A model generated the notes under the pieces. It was given only the letters and a program-made list of their open reading frames with translations, was not told the DNA's origin and ran no database searches. Below, piece by piece: positions 36,453-44,371 of a DNA stretch of 63,842 bases. A program made the translations under genes and the position numbers. The stretch's first letter is position 1. The number at the start of each line of letters is the position of its first letter. Location: positions 1-63,842 of the forward strand of contig CANQLR010000013.1 of assembly GCA_947624745.1 (NCBI GenBank). Reading direction: 5' to 3'. The DNA comes from an uncultured Clostridia bacterium. GTDB taxonomy: Bacteria > Bacillota > Clostridia > Oscillospirales > Ruminococcaceae.

Positions 36453-36821
36453 ATGGCAGATCTCACCGTAAACGAAATGCTTGAGATGCAAAAGCGGCTC
36501 CAAGAAAAATACGGCGGCAAATGGGAAAGGATCTCCTGCGAGGCGGGCAAGCACAAGCTTCTTTGGATGATCGGCGAGGTCGGAGAGGTCATAGATATCG
36601 TCAAGAAAAACGGGGATATCTCGGCCTGCAACGACGCCGAAACAAGAAAGCGGCTTGTCGAGGAGATGGCCGACGTTTTGATGTATTACGGCGACGTTTT
36701 GCTGCGCTACGGCATATCCGCCGACGAGCTGAAGCGGGCGTATACCGAAAAATTTGAAAAAACATGGAGCGTTGGTGACTATATTTCCCGCTTTATCAAA
36801 CCGGCGGGAGCGCGGCAATGA
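36453..36821 (+). CDS. MazG-like nucleotide pyrophosphohydrolase
   Basis: 122 residues from the second ATG at 36453, which has AAAGGA eight bases upstream; the ATG two codons earlier is too close. All-helical, with the paired metal-binding motif EVGEV (Glu-x2-Glu) and EEMADVL (Glu-x2-Asp), as in the MazG/dUTPase-like superfamily that hydrolyses NTPs or dNTPs to monophosphates, often as house-cleaning. A small hairpin (36829-36848) follows. Confidence 0.78.
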   Translation: MADLTVNEMLEMQKRLQEKYGGKWERISCEAGKHKLLWMIGEVGEVIDIVKKNGDISACNDAETRKRLVEEMADVLMYYGDVLLRYGISADELKRAYTEKFEKTWSVGDYISRFIKPAGARQ

Positions 36822-36883
36822 TCACTAAAAGGCCGAAAAACCGGCCTTCATGATAAAAAATAAAGAACACGGAGGAATAAATT

Positions 36884-37855
36884 ATGTGCACAGCTGCTAC
36901 CTACAAAACCGCGGACCACTATTTCGGCAGAAACCTTGACTATGAGTTCGCATACAACCAGACGGTCACGGTCACCCCGAGAAATTACCCGTTTGACTTT
37001 CGCCACGCGCCGAAAATGACGTCGCACTTCGCGATGATCGGCATGGCGTTCGTCCAGGAGGGATACCCTCTTTATTACGACGCGACGAACGAAAAGGGGC
37101 TGAGCATGGCGGGGCTGAATTTCCCGCAAAACGCCGATTATAAGCCCTTTGCGGAGGGCAAGGACAACATCGCGCCGTTCGAGTTCATACCCTGGGTGCT
37201 CTCGCAGTGCGAGGATCTCGGTCAGGTCAGGGCGCTTCTTTCGCGCTTAAACCTTTTAAACGAGGATTTCAGCGAGGCGCTGCCCCTCTCGCCCCTGCAC
37301 TGGATGATCTCGGACAGAAACGGCAGCATTGTGGTCGAGTCGGTCGCCGACGGGCTGAAGGTCTATGAGAACCCGGTCGGGGTCATGACCAACAACCCGA
37401 CGTTCGACTACCATTTGACTAATCTGGTGAACTATATGTCCGCCTCGCCGGAGGATCCCGAAAACCGCATTTCGGGGGAGATCGCCCTTAAGCCATACAG
37501 CCGCGGAATGGGCGGGCTGGGCATTCCCGGCGACCTTTCGAGCGCTTCAAGGTTCGTCAAGGCCGCGTTTACCCGCCTGAATTCGCGTTCCGGCGACAGC
37601 GAGGTCGAGAGCGTCTCGCAATTCTTCCATATTTTAGGCTCCGTCGCGCAGCAGAAGGGCTGCTGCAAGGTCGAGCACGGCTATGAATATACAATTTATT
37701 CCTCCTGCTGCAACACCGACCGGGGAATCTATTACTATACGACCTACGAAAACAGCCGCGTCACCGGCGTGGATATGCACCGCGAAAACCTCGACGGGAC
37801 GGAGATTGTGAGCTATCCGCTCGAAAAGTGCGAGGGGTTTAGGGTGCAGAATTAG
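36884..37855 (+). CDS. cbh: Choloylglycine hydrolase family enzyme, probable bile salt hydrolase
   Basis: 323 residues, AGGAG ribosome site. An Ntn hydrolase whose N-terminal Cys2 becomes the nucleophile after Met removal. The family's active-site set is present: C2, R16, D19, N79, N170 and R223. Segments such as LHWMISD, TNNPTFDYH, GIPGDLSSASRF, EFFHIL-like SQFFHILGSVAQ and GIYYYTTYEN closely follow the Clostridium perfringens bile salt hydrolase as I remember it, more than penicillin V acylases. Expected to release taurine or glycine from conjugated bile acids. No signal peptide, as usual for this family. Implies a gut host. Confidence 0.9.
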   Translation: MCTAATYKTADHYFGRNLDYEFAYNQTVTVTPRNYPFDFRHAPKMTSHFAMIGMAFVQEGYPLYYDATNEKGLSMAGLNFPQNADYKPFAEGKDNIAPFEFIPWVLSQCEDLGQVRALLSRLNLLNEDFSEALPLSPLHWMISDRNGSIVVESVADGLKVYENPVGVMTNNPTFDYHLTNLVNYMSASPEDPENRISGEIALKPYSRGMGGLGIPGDLSSASRFVKAAFTRLNSRSGDSEVESVSQFFHILGSVAQQKGCCKVEHGYEYTIYSSCCNTDRGIYYYTTYENSRVTGVDMHRENLDGTEIVSYPLEKCEGFRVQN

Positions 37856-37868
37856 GGGAAGCTTAGCC

Positions 37869-38180
37869 GGGGCGAAGCCCCAACATTCGTGAAGCGAATG
37901 TTGTCCGCTGCTGGAGGGTTTTGTGCTATCTATATAAATAGCAAAAATTTCGGCATTTTGCAGGCTTTCAAAATTCGAAGGGCGGCGGGAATCGCGCCCG
38001 AATGGGCGCGATTAGCGCTTCGCCCTTCGTGCTGCCTGCCTCTCTCCCCACTTTGTTATAACCCTAACCTTGTCCAAAAGGTATTCGCTCGCAAGCGAGC
38101 TCATGCTATGTTAAGCCCCACCCCCACCAAGCCCTGAGCAGATCGTGGATATGTGAAAGTCCCCTCCCGGTGGGAGGGGG
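37869..38180 (+). repeat. R1 dispersed repeat, copy D
   Basis: Full-length copy. Fixed parts match copy E closely (TGTGCTATCTATATAAATAG, the CGGCATTTTGCAGGCTTTC stretch, AAGGTATTCGCTCGC, CCCCTCCCGGTGGGAGGGG). Variable hairpins here are AACATTCG-TGA-AGCGAATGTT near 37880 and AATCGCGCCC-GAAT-GGGCGCGATT near 37992. Confidence 0.88.
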
Positions 38181-38301
38181 ATATATTTGCGTAGGGAGAT
38201 GGGGCGAAGCGCTCTGGCGTGAGAGAAGCAGAAAGGTAGGGCGAGAGTAAGTTGGGGCACGAGAGTTTGGCAGGCGCAAAGGTGGAGTGGAGGCACTGAC
38301 T

Positions 38302-38611
38302 GGGGCGAAGCCCCAACGCCCGCGAAGCGGGCGTTGTCCGCCACGGGTCGGGTTTTGTGCTATCTATATAAATAGCAAAAATTTCGGCATTTTGCAGGCT
38401 TTCAAAATTCGACGGGTGGCGGGAAGCACATCGAAGATGTGCTTAGGGCTTCGCCCTCCGTGATTTCAGCGCCTTACTAAACTTTGTTAAAGCCTCAACC
38501 TTGTCCAAAAGGTATTCGCTCGCGAGCGAGCTCATGCTATTTTAAGCCCCACGCCCACCAAGCCCTGAACAGATCGTGGTTATGTGAAAGCCCCCTCCCG
38601 GTGGGAGGGGG
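38302..38611 (+). repeat. R1 dispersed repeat, copy E
   Basis: Full-length copy 433 bases after copy D. Variable hairpins are AACGCCCGC-GAA-GCGGGCGTT near 38313 and AAGCACATC-GAA-GATGTGCTT near 38427, in the same places as different stems in copy D. Confidence 0.88.
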
Positions 38612-38727
38612 CCTGTCTTTGCGCGGGAAACCGGTGGCGAAGCCCGTGTGCGCGTCCTACGCGCACCGCCGGCCACGCAAGCGTGTCCGGCATGGCGGCA
38701 GCTCCGCTGCCGCCCGGGCTTCGCCCC

Positions 38728-38940
38728 GACCATGGCGTAACGTCTGAACCTCCTGCTAAGCCCCAGTTGAGAGCAGAGTTTGCCTCGCTCATCGCTCGGC
38801 AAACGGGGAGACCCCTTACGAGAGTGCAACGCCCAATCAACTGCTGACTCGTACCTTAGTTCCCGTTGCGCAACGAATCCGCCGGAGAGGCGGCTTCGCC
38901 TCCACCCTGCCTCACCGCAGCAAAGTGCAAGACCCGCACC
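38728..38940 (+). repeat. R2 dispersed repeat, copy 1
   Basis: About 210 bases: CATGGCGTAACGTC, a TTTGCC...GGCAAA stem around TCGCTCATCGCTC, TGCAACGCC, GACTCGTACCTTAGTTCCCG, the palindrome CGTTGCGCAACG, CGCCGGAG and a GCAGCAAAGTGCAAGACC end that runs into a three-hairpin unit. Confidence 0.8.
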
Positions 38941-39164
38941 GGGCGAAGCCCGTGGCGGCAATGAAATTGCCGCCACGCCGGACGTGCAAGCACGTCCGGC
39001 GGGTGCGCGCTCCGCGCGCACCCCGGGCTTCGCCCCCCGGCGCCACCGCCCCCACCCTGCAGACCCCGCATGGCGAAGCCCAGTGAGCCTGCTTCGCAGT
39101 CTCACCCGCCGCACTTCGTGTGCGGCGGCGAGGCGCCCTTCGGGCGCCTCGGGGCTTCGTCCCC

Positions 39165-39371
39165 CGCTTACAGCGCCGCAGTTACATTACCTGCTTACCT
39201 CCGACTTTTCTTTGCCTCGCTCATCGCTCGGCAAATAGGGGACCCCCGTCGAGAGCGCAACGCCCTATCGACTTCTGACTCGCACCTTAGTTCCCGTTGC
39301 GCAGCGAACCCGCCGGAGCGGCGGCTTCGCCTCCACCCTGCCTCACCGCTGCAAAGCGCAAGACCCGCACC
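39165..39371 (+). repeat. R2 dispersed repeat, copy 2
   Basis: Same order of blocks as copy 1 with point differences (for example GACTCGCACCTTAGTTCCCG and CGTTGCGCAGCG) and a distinct 5' part CTTACAGCGCCGCAGTT. It also runs into a three-hairpin unit. Confidence 0.8.
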
Positions 39372-39659
39372 GGGCGAAGCCCGTGGCGGCAATGAAATTG
39401 CCGCCATGCCGGACGTGCTTGCACGTCCGGCATGTGCGCGCTCCGCGCGTACCCCGGGCTTCGCCCACCCCTGGCGCCACCGCAGCCACCCTGCAGACCC
39501 CGCGTGGCGAATCCCCATGCGCGGAGCTTCGCTCCGCGCGGCAGGGAAGCTAAGCTTCCCTGCCAGCTGGACACTTCGTGTCCGGCTGGGGCTTCGCCCC
39601 CAAACGCCACAGCCGCCAACTCTCGCCGGCGGCCGTTTGCTTATCATTTTAACCTTTTA

Positions 39660-40109
39660 TCAGTGCGCGTTCCCGTTCGTCGCGCCGTGAGAATCGCCCT
39701 CGTCGGTGCGGTTTTCAAGCCCCTCCGAGTCGGTTCCGCCGCTTGCTTCGGTATCCGTGCGGGCGCTGCCGTCATCGTCGCTGCTCCCGGGCCTCATGCC
39801 GTCTGTCATGTCCTTGATGTCGTCGCCCACGCGCTCGGCGCCGTCGCCGATGTCCTCAAGACCCTCGTCCACACCGCTTTCGAGATCCTCCATGCCCTCC
39901 TCAAAAACGCCGCCGTCGGTGGTGTCCGCAACGTCGCCGTCAGGGTCGGCGCTGTAGCTCCCGACGTCGTCCGAGACGGGCGCTTCGGTCGTTACCTTCG
40001 GCTTCAGGGTGGTGCCGGTGCCGGGTTCGCGGTAGATGTCGTCGTCGCCGCAGCCCGTCAGCGCTAAAAGTGCGAATATCAAAGCGAAAATAATTGACAA
40101 TTTTTTCAT
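39660..40109 (-). CDS. Acidic lipoprotein of unknown function
   Basis: 149 residues. Signal peptide with lipobox ALTGCGDDD (Cys20), then a low-complexity, strongly acidic body rich in Asp, Glu, Gly and Thr. A helical stretch EEGMEDLESGVDEGLEDIGDG (split around residues 70-92) shows a heptad-like Glu/Leu pattern. No family recognised. It is flanked by repeats downstream and by radC upstream on the same strand, with 84 bases between. Confidence 0.7.
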   Translation of the reverse strand: MKKLSIIFALIFALLALTGCGDDDIYREPGTGTTLKPKVTTEAPVSDDVGSYSADPDGDVADTTDGGVFEEGMEDLESGVDEGLEDIGDGAERVGDDIKDMTDGMRPGSSDDDGSARTDTEASGGTDSEGLENRTDEGDSHGATNGNAH

Positions 40110-40193
40110 ACTAAAACCTTCCTAAAATAATTTAAGCCTTTTGCTTGATGATATCATCTCCCAAAAGACTGAAATTATACCGAATTTTTGAAG

Positions 40194-40880
40194 TTATAGG
40201 CCGATCCTTCCTTTCTCGGCGATCATCGAAAACGCGCCGTCGCGGCCGATTATGATGTGGTCAACGAGGTCGATTCCGAAAAGCCCGAGCCTTTCCGCAA
40301 GCGTTTCGGTGAATCGAATGTCGGCGGCGGACGGGCTGCAAACGCCCGCGGGGTGGCAGTGCGATACCGCGACCTTCTCCGCGCCGACCTCGATCGCCTT
40401 TCGGGTGATGACCCCGACCCGCCTTTCGAGAGTTTCCGGCGTTTCCTCCCCCGCGACGTCCCAATCGAGTTCGAAATAGCCCCTGCCCCAAAAGGCCGCC
40501 GTCGCCGCCTCGTCGGTGCGATTCTTAAATTTGTTAGCGAAATATCCCGCCGCGCGCTCGGTGTTCCCGAAGGCGAAAGAGCCCCCGCCCCTCAGCGCCG
40601 CGATCTCCGGCAAAAGCCCTATGACCCGCGCCGCGTGGGCGTTCAGCCCGCTTGTCTCCGTCAGCTTTTTCGGGGGAGTCCTCACCACCGCGCCGACCGT
40701 TCCGAACCGCTCAAGCAGCGTAAGACAGACCTCCCGCGCGCGGTTTTTCGGCACGCAGTAGCTTAAAAGCAGGGTGAGGGCGTCCTTCGGGAGCAGCCCG
40801 CCGAGCCCTCCGCGCGACAGATACCTTTGGCGAATAGAGTCGATGTCGGCCCCATCGCCTCCCCGCCGCCCTGCGCCCAT
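40194..40880 (-). CDS. radC: RadC family protein (JAB/MPN domain)
   Basis: 228 residues from the ATG at 40880, seven bases after GGAGG; an ATG two codons earlier abuts the site. N-terminal helix-hairpin-helix-like region (about 10-90) and a C-terminal JAMM metalloprotease-like domain with SHCHPAGVCSPSAAD, the His-x-His...Ser-x-x-Asp zinc site. RadC was once thought to be a DNA repair protein, but its role is unclear. It starts 15 bases after the ABC ATPase stop, so both are in one operon. Confidence 0.88.
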   Translation of the reverse strand: MGAGRRGGDGADIDSIRQRYLSRGGLGGLLPKDALTLLLSYCVPKNRAREVCLTLLERFGTVGAVVRTPPKKLTETSGLNAHAARVIGLLPEIAALRGGGSFAFGNTERAAGYFANKFKNRTDEAATAAFWGRGYFELDWDVAGEETPETLERRVGVITRKAIEVGAEKVAVSHCHPAGVCSPSAADIRFTETLAERLGLFGIDLVDHIIIGRDGAFSMIAEKGRIGL

Positions 40881-40895
40881 AGCCATGCCTCCTTA

Positions 40896-41624
40896 TCACT
40901 CGTCACCGTAATACTGCATATACAAATTTTCCAAATTCTTCTCCCCGTCCCTGACCTTTTCGCACAGCTCCGCCACCGTCCCCTCGTCGATGAGCTCGCC
41001 CTTTTTAATGAGCAAAATCCGGTCTGCGATGGTCTCGATGTCGCTGACGATGTGCGTGGAAATGATAACTATCTTATCTTTTGAGAGGCGGCTGATGAGG
41101 TTTCGCGTGATGACCCTCTGCTTCGGGTCGAGGCCCGCCGTCGGCTCGTCTAAAATCAGCAGCTTCGGATTCCCAAGGAGCGCCTGAGCTATTAAAACGC
41201 GCTGTTTCATGCCTCCCGAGAAGCCGCCTAACTTTTGGTCTGCCTGCTCCGAAAGCTCCACCAAATCCAAGACCCGCTCGACCTCATCCGGGATCTTCTC
41301 CTTTTTAATGCCCTTGAGCGCGGCGAGATACCCGACGAACCGCGAGGCGGTGAACGAGGGATAAAGCTCCTGCTGCTGGGGCATGAAGCCGATCTTGCGG
41401 CGGTATTTCGCCTGAAGCTTCCCGATGTCCTCGCCGTTCCAGAGAATTTCGCTGTCCGGGTCGGCGGGGATATTTTGCGTGATGAGGTTCATCATCGTCG
41501 ACTTGCCCGCTCCGTTGGGGCCCAAAAGCCCGTAAACGCCGTCGTGGAAGTCGTAATCAAAATCAATAAGCGCGTGATTTTGGCCGTAGTGTTTATTAAC
41601 ACCGTTAAGCGATAATGTGTTCAT
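40896..41624 (-). CDS. ABC transporter ATP-binding protein (no permease nearby)
   Basis: 242 residues. Walker A GPNGAGKST near 34-42, Q-loop FMPQQQ, signature FSGGMKQR, Walker B LLILDEPTAGLD and H-loop STH are all intact. The sequence is of the daughter type used for export of drugs, lantibiotics or for sodium/ABC-2 exporters. No ABC-2 permease lies in the window. The start is three bases after the upstream lipoprotein's stop, with its GAGGTGA overlapping that stop, so the two products are made together. Confidence 0.88.
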   Translation of the reverse strand: MNTLSLNGVNKHYGQNHALIDFDYDFHDGVYGLLGPNGAGKSTMMNLITQNIPADPDSEILWNGEDIGKLQAKYRRKIGFMPQQQELYPSFTASRFVGYLAALKGIKKEKIPDEVERVLDLVELSEQADQKLGGFSGGMKQRVLIAQALLGNPKLLILDEPTAGLDPKQRVITRNLISRLSKDKIVIISTHIVSDIETIADRILLIKKGELIDEGTVAELCEKVRDGEKNLENLYMQYYGDE

Positions 41625-41627
41625 AAC

Positions 41628-42740
41628 TCACCTCTTGAAAATCTCGTCCTCGGAAAGCTTGACATACTCGCCGCTTTTGACCTCGCTCCCGATGATATAG
41701 CCGCCGCGATAGCAAAGGACGTAGCCGTATTTCGGAAACGCCTCCGTGTTCAGCTCCAGTATTTTCCCGCCCGAAAGATCAATGGCGTTGCCCGCCTCGG
41801 CGTTGAAGAAATACCCGTTTATCGGCGCGGCGTTGATGTTGTCGGGCAGCTCGTACCCCTCAAAAACCGTCTCGTTTCCCTCACTGTCGATTATGACCGC
41901 GTTTTCGCCGTCCATATAGCCGTAAAACCCGCCGCTCGCAAACATCGGCTTTGTTTTTCCGTTATCATCAACCGAGGATATCGGCATATCCCAGCCGCTT
42001 ATTTCGCCGCTTTCGAGGTCGAGCCGAAGCCGGAAATCTGTCCAATCCCCGCCCCTTTCGTCGGCATAATACCCCTTGATATATAATCCTCCGCGATATT
42101 CGCCGAACACCGACGCGCCCGCGTCATAGCCCTCGGCGAGTATCCCAAGGTTCGCAAACTCCTCGTTTTCGTAGTCATAGCTGCAAATATATACCTTGGT
42201 ATAGCCTGTGCCGACCCCGGTGTAGTCCTCATATTCCGCCTCGGCGGCGATGAAGTAAGCGGTCGAGCCCTTTGTCACAAGGTCGCGAACGGCCAGATTC
42301 TCGATAGTATCGGCCTTGACCCGCGAGCTGCCGTCGGGAGCGGCCCTCATTACATCGGTAGAAACTATGACCTCGCCGTTTTCGCCCCACTCGCGCTTTT
42401 CGTTAAAGAAGTAAAGCTTATTGTCTACGATCTGCGGGTAGCCGTTCCATAGGTCTATCCCGAACGCGGTACAGGTCTCGGGGTCGCTGTGCGGGCAGTT
42501 CGGCCGCATACAAAGTATGACCGACTGCATCGAATCGAAGTCGAAAAACCATGCCCGCCTCGCCGTGAGACCGTTCGCGTCCTCGTTTTCGTCGTCGAAG
42601 AATATCCCGTTGAGGGTCAGGCTCGTCCGCCTCGGGCTGCGGCACGCCGTCTCATACCCCGGGGAGTGCTCCTTCACACCCACGCCGCAGGCCGTCAGAA
42701 GAAGCAGCGCGGCCAAGATAACTGCCAATAATTTTTTCAT
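41628..42740 (-). CDS. Lipoprotein with CxRPNCxH motif, paralogue A
   Basis: 370 residues from the ATG at 42740. Lipobox LLTACGVG. Near residue 85 it has CMRPNCPHSDPETCTAFG, a Cys/His-rich motif shared with three neighbours; after it come repeated strand-turn patterns (KLYFFN, GGLYIKGY, GGFYGYMDG, NGYFFNAE) suggesting a beta-propeller fold, and an acidic end KLSEDEIF. The motif could bind a metal or form disulfides. I do not recognise a characterised family. It is coupled to the downstream ABC ATPase. Confidence 0.78.
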   Translation of the reverse strand: MKKLLAVILAALLLLTACGVGVKEHSPGYETACRSPRRTSLTLNGIFFDDENEDANGLTARRAWFFDFDSMQSVILCMRPNCPHSDPETCTAFGIDLWNGYPQIVDNKLYFFNEKREWGENGEVIVSTDVMRAAPDGSSRVKADTIENLAVRDLVTKGSTAYFIAAEAEYEDYTGVGTGYTKVYICSYDYENEEFANLGILAEGYDAGASVFGEYRGGLYIKGYYADERGGDWTDFRLRLDLESGEISGWDMPISSVDDNGKTKPMFASGGFYGYMDGENAVIIDSEGNETVFEGYELPDNINAAPINGYFFNAEAGNAIDLSGGKILELNTEAFPKYGYVLCYRGGYIIGSEVKSGEYVKLSEDEIFKR

Positions 42741-42758
42741 ATAAATCACCTCTTTAAT

Positions 42759-42787
42759 ATCATACCACAGTTTAAAGAGGCTGTCAA
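42759..42787 (-). promoter_or_regulatory. Promoter of lipoprotein A and ABC ATPase
   Basis: Minus strand TTGACA (42782-42787), 17 bases, TATGAT (42759-42764). Confidence 0.7.
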
Positions 42788-42803
42788 TCGAGCGGCAGGG
42801 CGT

Positions 42804-42950
42804 TTATTTTATTTCTTTCCCGATAACCTTTTCCGCCGGGAGCAGCTGATAGTTTCCCTCATAATCCGCCGCCAAAAAATACCCGTCTGCAGACCCGCCG
42901 TTGAAGGTAAGATTTCCGGTCAGCAGGCGATACCCCTTTTCGGTTTTCAT
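42804..42950 (-). pseudogene. C-terminal remnant of another lipoprotein paralogue
   Basis: A 48-codon open stretch reading MKTEKGYRLLTG, then GSADGYFLAADYEGNYQL and a terminal LPAEKVIGKE. It resembles the last 50 residues of paralogue B (ATGDIYRL...YYGGDYILFGQF...LSPGELFEGE). No signal peptide or CxRPNC motif, so it is the tail of a deleted copy. The DNA from 42951 to 43072 shows no gene. Confidence 0.55.
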
Positions 42951-43072
42951 ATCTATTACGACCTTCCGTCAAGGTCGGCGCGCCAACTTTTTATACTCTG
43001 CTTTAATAAAGCAGTCAACACGCCTCGCACAAGCGGTCGAAAAAACGACATAAGCGGTCAGAAGCGCGCCCG

Positions 43073-44347
43073 TCATTCCCCCTCAAAGAGCTCTCCCGGC
43101 GAAAGCCTGCGAAATTCCCGCGTAAACTGCCCGAAAAGGATATAATCTCCCCCGTAATACGCGATCACCGCCTCGTTCTCCCCGATTGCCCCCGCCCTTA
43201 GCCTGTAAATATCCCCGGTTGCGAGCTCGGTCGCCAAAAGCGTTTCGGCGTTGAACATCATTCCGTTGACAGGGCGGTCCGCAGCGCGCTCGGTCAGGCG
43301 GTGCCCCTCTATCTTTTTGACAGTCCCGTCCGGCGAGGCGATCACGGCGGTATCGCCCTGCTGACAGACATAAAACCCCTCCGCCGCCGCCAAAATATCC
43401 GGCGCGGGCCAGTTCGTTCCCTCGCGCTCCCCCGGCGCGGGAAGCTCGGACGCCGTTAATATTTCCGCCTCGGGGTCAAGGGCGAAAATTCTCGTCACGG
43501 TGAACGCGTGAAGGCTGTCGAAATAGCCGGGCGAGCCCGCGCTCACCCCCTCGGGGCATTCCTCCGCGCCCACCGAAATATAATAAATTTTCCCGCCGTA
43601 TTCGCCGACCACCCCGACCGTGTCGCTCGTATACAGGTGAGATATCCGCCCCAGATTTTGAAGCTCAAATGTTTTAAAATCAAAGCTTTCGGCGAAGTAT
43701 TCATATTCCATCGTCGGCAGCCCGTTTTCGTCCGTGATCTCCCTCGCCGCTACGGTATACCCCCTGTCCCCCGAAACATAAAATCCCGAAAGCGTATACC
43801 CGCCCAAGCTCGCGACCCTTCTTCGCTCCGAGCCGTCGGCGGCGGCCTTATAAATGTTCGCGTGCGAGCTTATACCGCTCTTTGCGGACATCTCGCGCAC
43901 GTTCTCGACGATGTAAACGCTCCCGCCGTAGGAGCAGAGCATGACGTCCGAGCCGTCGGAAAGCCCGAACGCCGAGCAGGTCTCGGGGTCGTCGTGGGTG
44001 CAGTTCGGCCTCGGGCACACCGGGAAGGAGCGCAGGGTCGCGAAGTCAAAAAAGCTCATTCTTCCCGCCGCGGAATATCCGTCGACATAATACGCCCCGT
44101 CCGGGGTCAGCAGGTATCCCGAGCCCTTGGCGGCGCGAAGCTCTTCTATCCCCTGCCCGCCGGGGAATTTTCCGTTCCTCACCGTTTTGGGCTCGGCTCC
44201 GATTGCCTCCGCCCCGCTCTCATCGAGCGAAGCGACTGCCTCCGTCTCAACCGCTTGAGGCGTTTCCGCCCCTTTTTTGCCGGAATTACCGCACCCCGAA
44301 AGGATCAGCACCGCCGCAAAAAATAAAACCGCAGTCAATTTTTTCAT
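43073..44347 (-). CDS. Lipoprotein with CxRPNCxH motif, paralogue B
   Basis: 424 residues. Start at 44347 after GAGGTGGTTTAT. Lipobox ILSGCGNSG. A Glu/Ala-rich linker precedes the conserved CPRPNCTHDDPETCSAFG (about 120-137). The rest shows repeated beta-propeller-like strands (SVYIVENV, KIYYISVG, GFYVCQQGD, GDYILFGQ) and ends LSPGELFEGE. Surface-anchored. It starts 24 bases after paralogue C and is probably on the same transcript. Function unknown. Confidence 0.78.
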   Translation of the reverse strand: MKKLTAVLFFAAVLILSGCGNSGKKGAETPQAVETEAVASLDESGAEAIGAEPKTVRNGKFPGGQGIEELRAAKGSGYLLTPDGAYYVDGYSAAGRMSFFDFATLRSFPVCPRPNCTHDDPETCSAFGLSDGSDVMLCSYGGSVYIVENVREMSAKSGISSHANIYKAAADGSERRRVASLGGYTLSGFYVSGDRGYTVAAREITDENGLPTMEYEYFAESFDFKTFELQNLGRISHLYTSDTVGVVGEYGGKIYYISVGAEECPEGVSAGSPGYFDSLHAFTVTRIFALDPEAEILTASELPAPGEREGTNWPAPDILAAAEGFYVCQQGDTAVIASPDGTVKKIEGHRLTERAADRPVNGMMFNAETLLATELATGDIYRLRAGAIGENEAVIAYYGGDYILFGQFTREFRRLSPGELFEGE

Positions 44348-44371
44348 ATAAACCACCTCTTAAATTATATA

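Larger units (their letters stand above)
38612..39605. repeat. Hairpin-repeat island 6 (five three-hairpin units)
   Basis: Units at 38636-38726, 38941-39034, 39072-39163, 39372-39466 and 39506-39598, interleaved with R2 repeats. Units 38941 and 39372 are near-copies (GGCGGCAAT/ATTGCCGCC, CCGGACGTGC/GCACGTCCGG, GTGCGCGC/GCGCGC). The last holds GCGCGGAGC/GCTCCGCGC, GGCAGGGAAGC/GCTTCCCTGCC and AGCTGGACAC/GTGTCCGGCT. No gene. Confidence 0.87.

Noticed and set aside
36829-36848. AAGGCCG/CGGCCTT hairpin after the MazG-like gene as a terminator
   Set aside because: The stem is good but there is no T run after it, so only the hairpin is noted.
7895-39601. CRISPR array
   Set aside because: Repeats are palindromic units with no constant repeat/unique spacer alternation, and no cas genes are present.
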